Of a DNA stretch of 37,722 nt, positions 15,898 to 21,774 are shown in pieces. Within the stretch, counting starts at the first letter, position 1; each line of letters starts with the position of its first letter. The notes under the pieces are model-generated. The model made no database searches, was not told the origin of the DNA, and was given only the letters and a program-made list of their open reading frames with translations. The DNA lies in contig JAPLJA010000136.1 in assembly GCA_026388815.1 (NCBI GenBank), forward strand, positions 1 through 37,722, written 5' to 3'. The position numbers were made by a program, and so were the translations under genes. The DNA comes from Pseudomonadota bacterium. GTDB taxonomy: Bacteria; Desulfobacterota; WTBG01; JAPLJA01.

Positions 15898-16092
15898 CTA
15901 CTCACCATTCATTTTCCCCCTGCGCAGGCCTGAAGCAAACACGGCCAGTCCTGCTAAAGCAACAGTTACTCCAAAAAGGTAGATGGGAAGCTTGAGTGAC
16001 GGCTGCAGGGGGATAAAATTATCCAAGCGGGCAAAGAATACCCCGATAAAGGCAATACAGACTCCAAGGAATTTTTTCTTCCGCTTTCCCAA
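15898..16092 (-). CDS. Small hypothetical membrane protein
   Basis: This 64-aa ORF starts at TTG. It has a basic N-terminus ('KRKKKF') and two hydrophobic segments ('LGVCIAFIGVFFARL' and 'LPIYLFGVTVALAGLAVFASG'), predicting a two-pass inner-membrane protein. It lies downstream of the decarboxylase beta-subunit gene on the same strand, about 90 bp away, so it could be co-transcribed. There is no recognisable family and no ATG; the true start may be upstream because the frame is open further. Coding status is uncertain. Confidence 0.45.
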   Translation of the reverse strand: MGKRKKKFLGVCIAFIGVFFARLDNFIPLQPSLKLPIYLFGVTVALAGLAVFASGLRRGKMNGE

Positions 16093-16183
16093 CAGGCTGG
16101 CTCTCTTCTGGTAAGATTGTGCAGAACTAGTTGCTTATCGACCCGCTCCGCCTTCGGCGGACTAACGGCTATTCACTGTCTTT

Positions 16184-17410
16184 TTACGGCAGCTTGGAAA
16201 TGATGCTGCAATAACAGGCAGCGATGATTGCAGTCGTTATGACTCCTGCAACGTTAGGTCCCATGGCATAGGGAAGGATGAAGCATTTTTTATTCACTTC
16301 GTGGGCACATTTGTGCGCAACCTTTGCCGTAGTCGGGACACAGGAAACAGCGGCAATGCCGATTAAGGGGTTAATCTTTCCTCCGCTGATCTTATAGGCG
16401 ATAAGCCCGCCGATCAGTCCGCCCAGGCCGGAGAGAAAGAGGGCAATAAACCCGAGCAGAATGAGTTTAAACATCTTCGGGTCAACGACGACATCCACGC
16501 TTAGAAGACAACCGAGGGTAAAACCAAGGAAAAGGGTTGCACCGTTCAGTATTACCTCATCTGAAACTTTGATCAGACGAGGGACATTACCTTCCTTGAG
16601 AGCCACTCCCAAAAAAAAGCACACAAACAGAGGTGCAGCCACAGGGAACAGGAGACAAAGGACTGTTCCAGCCAGGACGCAAAAGGCCAGTTTTTCTCCC
16701 CGCGGAACCTTGGCAATCTTGAGGGGATCCATCTCAACAGCACGCATGTGCTTGGGTATGAGAAGCTTGATCATGAATGGATAGCCTGCATAAACCAGGC
16801 TTAAATAAAGATAGGCTACAATGGTAATCGGCACAAAAAGGTTCTTTGCCAGATACAGAGAGGTAAAGAGAACCATCGGCCCGTCAGCCCCACCTATCAC
16901 GGCAACAGCAGCAGCCTCACGGTAGTTGAACCCCATGCCCACCGCAATAGGAAAAGTGAGTATGGACCCAAGCTCGGCTGCGACTGCAAGGAGCATGCTC
17001 AACGCCGGACTTGCAATGAGGAAATCCAGATCGGTGATAACACCGATACCCAGAAAAACCAGACAGGCGATAAGACCATTGGAAAAGGTCAGTGCATACA
17101 CCGGCTGAAGAAAATAGATTTGAATGGCATTAATATGTTCCTCAGCCGTCTGTACCATAGGATCAAGGAACATGCTGGACATCTTGGTTGTCCCTTCAAC
17201 AAGTCCCGGCATCCACATGATTCCCGCATTCACCATGCAGAGACCAATCCCCATAGGCAGGATGATTAACGGGTCCAGAATATCTTTGTACGCCAGATAG
17301 ATAAAGAGAAAGCCCAGAAGGATGAGAAACAGCCTTATCAGGGCATGGGTAGGATCCATGCTGAGAAACGTGTCAATTCCGGGAAAATAATCCAACAGGC
17401 GATAATTCAT
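16184..17410 (-). CDS. Na+-translocating decarboxylase beta subunit (OadB/GcdB family)
   Basis: This 408-aa polytopic membrane protein has about ten hydrophobic segments. It has the hallmark 'VIGGADGPMVLFTSL' with the Asp that carries Na+ in this family, and a conserved C-terminal 'CAHEVNKKCFILPYAMGPNVAG'. The beta subunit couples decarboxylation of oxaloacetate, glutaconyl-CoA or methylmalonyl-CoA to Na+ export. No carboxyltransferase (alpha) or biotin carrier gene is in the window, so the substrate is open. A 43-aa membrane ORF lies 20 bp upstream on the same strand and is probably the gamma-like partner. Confidence 0.92.
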   Translation of the reverse strand: MNYRLLDYFPGIDTFLSMDPTHALIRLFLILLGFLFIYLAYKDILDPLIILPMGIGLCMVNAGIMWMPGLVEGTTKMSSMFLDPMVQTAEEHINAIQIYFLQPVYALTFSNGLIACLVFLGIGVITDLDFLIASPALSMLLAVAAELGSILTFPIAVGMGFNYREAAAVAVIGGADGPMVLFTSLYLAKNLFVPITIVAYLYLSLVYAGYPFMIKLLIPKHMRAVEMDPLKIAKVPRGEKLAFCVLAGTVLCLLFPVAAPLFVCFFLGVALKEGNVPRLIKVSDEVILNGATLFLGFTLGCLLSVDVVVDPKMFKLILLGFIALFLSGLGGLIGGLIAYKISGGKINPLIGIAAVSCVPTTAKVAHKCAHEVNKKCFILPYAMGPNVAGVITTAIIAACYCSIISKLP

Positions 17411-17430
17411 TTTCCAATACCTCTTTCAGT

Positions 17431-17562
17431 TCAGTTTTTCTGAGTCCCCAATCTCGATGCCTTCCTGATGAGGACTATTATTCCGACAACCATCAGGGAG
17501 ATGAGAAAGGCGAGCAGGTAAATAAGAAGGCCGATTTTCAATGCAAATCCCATACTGTACAT
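17431..17562 (-). CDS. 43-aa membrane peptide, probable decarboxylase gamma (OadG-like) subunit; not in ORF track
   Basis: The ATG at 17562 is preceded by AAGAGGTG. The product has one long membrane span ('GLLIYLLAFLISLMVVGIIV') followed by a basic tail 'LIRKASRLGTQKN'. Size, topology and position immediately before the beta-subunit gene match the small gamma subunit that anchors Na+-pumping decarboxylases. It is shorter than typical OadG (about 80 aa) and lacks its C-terminal extension. The function is inferred from location. Confidence 0.65.
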   Translation of the reverse strand: MYSMGFALKIGLLIYLLAFLISLMVVGIIVLIRKASRLGTQKN

Positions 17563-17640
17563 GTTCTGCACCTCTTAAAACTTCATTTAATCAATATTTT
17601 TTAACATGATCATGGATGAAAATCAATTTTTAATTTATTT

Positions 17641-17668
17641 TTGACAGAAATGGATAATGAGATATAAT
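17641..17668 (+). promoter_or_regulatory. Consensus sigma-70 promoter
   Basis: TTGACA (17641-17646), a 16-bp spacer and TATAAT (17663-17668) match both consensus hexamers exactly. It points to the zinc-ribbon gene at 17717. It is the best-matching promoter I see in the window. Confidence 0.75.
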
Positions 17669-17670
17669 CC

Positions 17671-17685
17671 GTCATAGTTAATGAC
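17671..17685. promoter_or_regulatory. Inverted repeat at the transcription start, possible operator
   Basis: GTCAT-AGTTA-ATGAC is a perfect 5-bp inverted repeat with a 5-bp loop. It starts 3 bp after the -10 box, where a repressor would block the promoter. This is sequence-based only. Confidence 0.35.
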
Positions 17686-17716
17686 ATGATGGCTATTTTT
17701 AGGGGGAGGAGTAGCT

Positions 17717-17884
17717 ATGAAATGTCCTAACTGCGGAAATAAGAGGATAAGAGAATCCATGCGGACACGAGGGGAGAAATCGGTTCCATTTTTCCGGCCC
17801 TATCGCTGTGAAGACTGACGGTACCGTTTCTGGTGGGTGAAGTCGAAAACCAGGGATAAATTAATTCCGGAAGAATCGAAATAA
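17717..17884 (+). pseudogene. Small zinc-ribbon ORF interrupted by in-frame TGA (nonsense mutation or selenocysteine)
   Basis: The ATG at 17717 has GGGGGAGGA upstream. The first 33 codons read 'MKCPNCGNKRIRES...RPYRCED', then TGA (17816-17818). The same frame continues 'RYRFWWVKSKTRDKL' to TAA at 17884. Related short zinc ribbons have 'CxxC...RPYRCxxCxxRFW', so TGA stands exactly where the fourth zinc-binding Cys belongs (one change from TGC or TGT). The gene has a consensus promoter, and the next gene starts 9 bp after the distal stop. A stem of about 8 bp (CTGGT/ACCAG core) begins roughly 10 nt after the TGA, but its loop of about 14 nt is not that of a classical bacterial SECIS. I favour a nonsense mutation, with selenocysteine as an open alternative. 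Confidence 0.6.
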
Positions 17885-17893
17885 GTATTCCTG

Positions 17894-18289
17894 ATGGCTG
17901 AAGACCGCAAAATCTTAATGAAATGCTACTTTACCGTAGGGATACTTCGCCCTTCAGGTATTCAGGACCCCCTGCGGTGCATGTACTACCGGAATGGATA
18001 CTGCCTGAGCAATCCGGGTGATCTCTGGATTCACACAGAGATCAACGACGAGGGGAGTACTCTCTTCTGCTACGGTTTTAAGGATAAAGACCTGCCGGAT
18101 AACGAAATGGGACACTCTACCCTGAAGAAATGTATTATAGAGAACTGCCGTTACCCCCGTTACCGGGTTTTCGGGAAGAAACCCTACCTGTCCTCTTTCT
18201 GCGAGGAACACTTCAACGAAAAAAAGAAGGTCGCCCATCTGAAGCAGAAACCTGCCGGCGGGGAAAAAATCAAATCCAACCTTTCATAG
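17894..18289 (+). CDS. Hypothetical protein with scattered Cys residues
   Basis: This 131-aa soluble protein has no family I recognise. It contains Cys at 'MKCYF', 'LRCMYYRNGYC', 'FCYGF', 'KKCIIENCRYP' and 'FCEEHF', spaced in pairs that could bind zinc or an FeS cluster. The C-terminal 30 residues are Lys-rich ('EKKKVAHLKQKPAGG'). It is 9 bp after the zinc-ribbon ORF and probably shares its promoter. A membrane protein follows 8 bp after its stop. Confidence 0.7.
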   Translation: MAEDRKILMKCYFTVGILRPSGIQDPLRCMYYRNGYCLSNPGDLWIHTEINDEGSTLFCYGFKDKDLPDNEMGHSTLKKCIIENCRYPRYRVFGKKPYLSSFCEEHFNEKKKVAHLKQKPAGGEKIKSNLS

Positions 18290-18297
18290 AAACAATA

Positions 18298-18777
18298 GTG
18301 TTAAAGTTTGTTCTCTTTATTATAGTTATCAATATCGGGTTTATTGTACTGGTAGATATTATGGTAGAGGTAAGGGATTTTATGCTAAAAATGACCTGGG
18401 GAAGGGAAAAGTTTGAAGCATACCGCCAATGGGAAAAAGCTCGATTCCACAATCTCCGTCAGGCTCAACGTGTCAGCCTTCAAAATGAATCGTCCGGAAA
18501 TTCTTCTCACCAATCTGTTAATGTAAAGCCAGAATCAGTAAAGCCTCCCCTCATCTCAATATTAATCGTTACCATCTGCATGATCATCCTGCAAGCTTAC
18601 CTCATGGCCCGCTTTACCCTCTTCTATCATGTGCTCTCGGGCTCTCAGTTTCTCCTGCTGACTATTATCGCCTCCGTAATATCCCTCATCATTCACTTAT
18701 CATCCAGGCATGGGCTCTTCATGGCCTTCATTCTCATCAGTTCTTATTTCGTGTTCGGGGCATTTCTTTATAGGTAA
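18298..18777 (+). CDS. Hypothetical membrane protein
   Basis: The ORF-track version from 18130 reads in another frame through the previous gene. The plausible start is GTG at 18298, giving 159 aa; ATG 18361 is an alternative that would remove the first span. The protein has an N-terminal span ('VLFIIVINIGFIVLVDIMVEV'), a cytoplasmic charged stretch ('WGREKFEAYRQWEKARFH'), and three hydrophobic segments at the C-terminal end ('ISILIVTICMIILQAYLMA', 'FLLLTIIASVISLIIHL', 'MAFILISSYFVFGAFLY'). I do not recognise a family. It is the likely third gene of the unit starting at 17717. Confidence 0.6.
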   Translation: MLKFVLFIIVINIGFIVLVDIMVEVRDFMLKMTWGREKFEAYRQWEKARFHNLRQAQRVSLQNESSGNSSHQSVNVKPESVKPPLISILIVTICMIILQAYLMARFTLFYHVLSGSQFLLLTIIASVISLIIHLSSRHGLFMAFILISSYFVFGAFLYR

Positions 18778-18788
18778 ACAAACAATTT

Positions 18789-18866
18789 CAAGAATTCAGG
18801 AGTCAGGAGACAGGAGTCAGAATATTTCTTATTCTGGATTCTGACTTCTGTATTCTGAATTCTCAC
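18789..18866 (-). repeat. GAATTCAGAATACAGAA repeat, right copy of an inverted pair
   Basis: On the plus strand it starts 'CAAGAATTCAGGAGTCAGGA' and ends 'CTTCTGTATTCTGAATTCTC'. Its reverse complement matches the two ends of 15808..15895, while the middle differs ('TATTTCTTATTCTGG' instead of the GGCGGA hairpin). Confidence 0.75.
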
Positions 18867-18884
18867 TCCACTATTCACTAAAGA

Positions 18885-19706
18885 CTATTCACTTTCTTTA
18901 TTCCCCCTTCGCCATTCCAAAATCGCTCTCATCCGCAATTCGGTTTCCGTAATAACTTCATCCCACAGCCCTTCTTTCTCAAGAGGTCTCCCGTGCGCCG
19001 GGTAGAGATTTCTGACCTTAAGAGCCTTCAACTTCGCAAATGAGTCGCATAAAGCATCACGGTCATTGTGGAAGGGATTCAATTCTCCCCTGCCGGTAAT
19101 ATTTAAGACGGTATCTCCGCTCAGGAGAACTTCGGAATTCTCATGGTAAAAACAGACGCTGTCCTCCACATGGCCCGGGGTGTAGATCACCCTCCACACA
19201 GGATTCACAGGCAGTGAAGACTCATCTTCGAGCCAGATATCAACACGATGATCTATCCGGTTCCTTAAAAGTGGGTAGCCGGCAATGGGTGCCCTCAAAA
19301 CGTCTCGTATAGAAGGAAGGGAGAATGCCTGGGATCTCCATACAGGTATTAACCCCTTAATCCATTTCTTTAAGGGAGGAAATTTTATTTTTCTGCCGGC
19401 AAGATATTCCTTTACCAGCGGATGGAAGGCGAGCTGAGCCGAGGTCATTCTTTTCAGGACATCTATCCCGCCAATGTGGTCAATATGAAAATGGGTGGCG
19501 GTAATAAGCGCAACGTCCGTTCTCTCCCGCTTTAATTCGTTTTCTATGAAGGCAATAATCGCTTCTGCGGCAGAAGGCACACCCACATCCACCACCACCA
19601 TCTTTTCTCCGGTTATCAGGTAGGAGTTGGAGACAAAACCGTTGAAAAGGAATACGCCTGCCTTTAGTTCCTCAACCTCTTTCGTGTATCGCCTTATTGG
19701 ACGCAT
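18885..19706 (-). CDS. MBL-fold metallohydrolase (glyoxalase II-like)
   Basis: This 273-aa protein has the metallo-beta-lactamase motif 'THFHIDHIGG', then 'YTPGHVEDSVCFYHENSEVLLSGDTVL' (its His and Asp ligands lie within two shorter motifs, 'TPGHVEDS' and 'LLSGDTV'), and the final ligand in 'LYPAHGRPL'. This is a full dinuclear zinc or iron site of the glyoxalase II type. The substrate is unknown. Start at ATG 19706, 'MRPIRRYTKEVEEL'. It is a single gene, divergent from the propeller gene. Confidence 0.9.
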   Translation of the reverse strand: MRPIRRYTKEVEELKAGVFLFNGFVSNSYLITGEKMVVVDVGVPSAAEAIIAFIENELKRERTDVALITATHFHIDHIGGIDVLKRMTSAQLAFHPLVKEYLAGRKIKFPPLKKWIKGLIPVWRSQAFSLPSIRDVLRAPIAGYPLLRNRIDHRVDIWLEDESSLPVNPVWRVIYTPGHVEDSVCFYHENSEVLLSGDTVLNITGRGELNPFHNDRDALCDSFAKLKALKVRNLYPAHGRPLEKEGLWDEVITETELRMRAILEWRRGNKESE

Positions 19707-19774
19707 GGTAAAGGTAATTATTATATCAACAGCGGTTAGTCAAGGAAAGAACATGGAGCAAGGATGGAAAAATC

Positions 19775-19860
19775 TACCGCGCGAAGCGCGGCGCAAAGAA
19801 CGGATTACCGGCAAGAGCCGGCCTACGGTTTTATGTAGGGGCAGACCCCCGTATCCGCCC
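19775..19860. repeat. Palindromic intergenic repeat (CGGTTTTATGTAGGGGC family, inverted)
   Basis: It contains 'CCGCGCGAAGCGCGG', 'CCGGCAAGAGCCGG' and 'CGGTTTTATGTAGGGGC'. The last is the reverse complement of the core shared by 5428..5545 and 6019..6130. It is non-coding. Confidence 0.65.
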
Positions 19861-19924
19861 TGAGCAAAGAATGCTTGACTTAATTTTTCAACATTCTATA
19901 TTTACCCACAAGGGGGACATGATT

Positions 19925-21661
19925 ATGAAAAAAATGTTCTTGATCTTCGGCATAGTCTCTATCTTCTTTTTTGTTCCAACCTTATCTCATTCAGGTGAAT
20001 GGGAATGGCAGAATCCTTTCCCGCAGGGAAACCGCCTCCATGCCGTCTGGGGGAGCTCAGGTTCTGACGTCTTTGCTGTTGGTGTCTCCGGCACCATCAT
20101 CCACTATGACGGCTCAACCTGGTCTCCTATGGAGAGCGGCGTGGTGAAAGACCTCAACGCTGTCTGGGGAAGCTCAGGCACCGACGTCTACGCTGCAGGG
20201 GATGGAGGCACGGTCATCCATTATGACGGTTCAGGCTGGTCATTAGAAGCGAGCAAAGCAGGGAGCAATCTCAATGGTGTCCGGGGCAGTTCAAGCAGTG
20301 ACGTATACGCTGTGGGTGACAGTGGCACGATCATCCATTTCGACGGGATAGGCTGGTATTCCGTGAAGAGCGGAACCTCAAAGGACCTCGCCGCCATATC
20401 AGGGCCATCAGGGACACCTTTGAGTTTTATCGTCGCAGGCGATGACGGCATCATCCTCCAGAGTACCGGTTCAAGCTGGTCTTCGATCACCAGCGGTTCT
20501 GCTAACAATAATCTCCATGGATTATGGAGCAGTTCAGGCACTTCTGCTTATGCTTATGCAGTAGGTGACGACGGTGCAATCGTTCTCATCTCCGGGACAA
20601 GTCAGTCTTCCATGACCAGCGGCACAACAACTACACTCACAGGAGTATGGGGCAGTCCAGATTCTGATGTCTTTGCTGTCGGCCAGGAAGGCACTATTCT
20701 CCACTACAATGGCTCGAACTGGTCTCCCATGAAAAGCCGGACAAATAACGACCTGAATGGAATCTGGGGGAGTTCAGGGTCGGACATCTTTGCTGTAGGT
20801 GACAGCGGAACCATCCTCCATTATGACGGGTCAAGCTGGTCATCCATGAGCAGCGGTGAGGAATATAATCTCAACAGCATCTGGGGAAGTTCAGGCTCGG
20901 ATGTGTATGCCGTGGGTGAGACAGGCACTATCCTCTACTTCGATGGATTGCCACCCTGGTCTCCCGTAGTCAGCGGGGCAAAGAAGAACCTCTTTGCTGT
21001 CTGGGGCAGCTCCGGCACAAACATATATGCTATGGGTACTGACGGAACCATTCTCTACTCTGATGGCTCAATCTGGACTCCCTGGCCCACTGGCGTAAAA
21101 AAGTCACTCTACTCAATCTGGGGCAGCTCCGGCTCCGATATCTTTGCGGTAGGCAATAAAGGCAGCATTCTCCATTCGAGCGGCCCAACCTGGTCACTCA
21201 TGAGCAGCGGAACAAAAAAATCCCTCTATGCGGTCTGGGGCAGCTCGAATGCTAATGTCTTTGCTGCAGGTGCTTCCGGGACAATAACCCGATTTAACGG
21301 TTCGACCTGGTCCCTCATGAGCAGCGGGACGAAAAAGTCCATCTACTCGGTCTGGGGCAGCTCCGGCTCCGATGTCTTTGCTGTCGGGCAGGATAGTACG
21401 ATTATCCATTTCAATGGCACATCCTGGTCGGCTATGACCAGTGGGACAAAATATTCACTCAATGGTGTCTGGGGCAGTTCAAGCACAGATGTCTTTGCCG
21501 TTGGGGATGAAGGTACGATACTCCATTACGACGGCGCGACCTGGTTTCCCATGAACAGCGGAACAAAAAAATCCCTCAATAGTGTCTGGGGAACGTCAGA
21601 TTCCGATGTATTTGCGGTTGGGAATAGCGGAACCATCCTCCACTACGATGGCTTACCTTAG
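19925..21661 (+). CDS. Secreted protein of 14 propeller-type repeats
   Basis: The start at 19925 (behind AGGGGGAC) gives a signal peptide 'MKKMFLIFGIVSIFFFVPTL' with likely cleavage near 'SHSG'. The rest is 13 full and one shortened copy of a unit of about 39 aa, typically 'LNGVWGSSGSDVFAVGDSGT' followed by 'ILHYDGSSWSSMSSGT'. The N-terminal 'WQNPFPQGN' resembles the end of a unit, so the first and last units can close a ring. Fourteen units fit two seven-bladed beta-propellers. Similar repeats occur in secreted proteins of myxobacteria and other deltaproteobacteria, of unknown function. Units 3-5 are the most diverged. There is no anchoring motif. Confidence 0.85.
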   Translation: MKKMFLIFGIVSIFFFVPTLSHSGEWEWQNPFPQGNRLHAVWGSSGSDVFAVGVSGTIIHYDGSTWSPMESGVVKDLNAVWGSSGTDVYAAGDGGTVIHYDGSGWSLEASKAGSNLNGVRGSSSSDVYAVGDSGTIIHFDGIGWYSVKSGTSKDLAAISGPSGTPLSFIVAGDDGIILQSTGSSWSSITSGSANNNLHGLWSSSGTSAYAYAVGDDGAIVLISGTSQSSMTSGTTTTLTGVWGSPDSDVFAVGQEGTILHYNGSNWSPMKSRTNNDLNGIWGSSGSDIFAVGDSGTILHYDGSSWSSMSSGEEYNLNSIWGSSGSDVYAVGETGTILYFDGLPPWSPVVSGAKKNLFAVWGSSGTNIYAMGTDGTILYSDGSIWTPWPTGVKKSLYSIWGSSGSDIFAVGNKGSILHSSGPTWSLMSSGTKKSLYAVWGSSNANVFAAGASGTITRFNGSTWSLMSSGTKKSIYSVWGSSGSDVFAVGQDSTIIHFNGTSWSAMTSGTKYSLNGVWGSSSTDVFAVGDEGTILHYDGATWFPMNSGTKKSLNSVWGTSDSDVFAVGNSGTILHYDGLP

Positions 21662-21668
21662 GTAAAAC

Positions 21669-21699
21669 AAAAGGCAGAGGGAAATTCCTCTGCCTTTTT
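21669..21699 (+). terminator. Rho-independent terminator
   Basis: AAAAGGCAGAGG, loop GAAATT, CCTCTGCCTTTTT: a 12-bp perfect stem followed by T residues, 8 bp after the propeller gene's stop. The A run on the left makes it potentially bidirectional, serving the convergent surface-protein gene as well. Confidence 0.9.
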
Positions 21700-21774
21700 C
21701 TAAAATCAGTTATCAGGGCCGCTTTTTTAGTCCGGTTGGCCTCTGTTTTCAGTTCGAGATTCTTTTCTTACTAC

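Noticed and set aside
15898-16092. Calling the small two-span protein a third decarboxylase subunit
   Set aside because: Only its position supports this. No sequence feature links it to known subunits, so it stays hypothetical.
19925-21661. Regularly spaced DNA repeats of about 117 bp, CRISPR-like at first glance
   Set aside because: They are in-frame protein repeats with diverged copies and no short conserved repeat/spacer pattern. No CRISPR array or cas gene is seen in the window.
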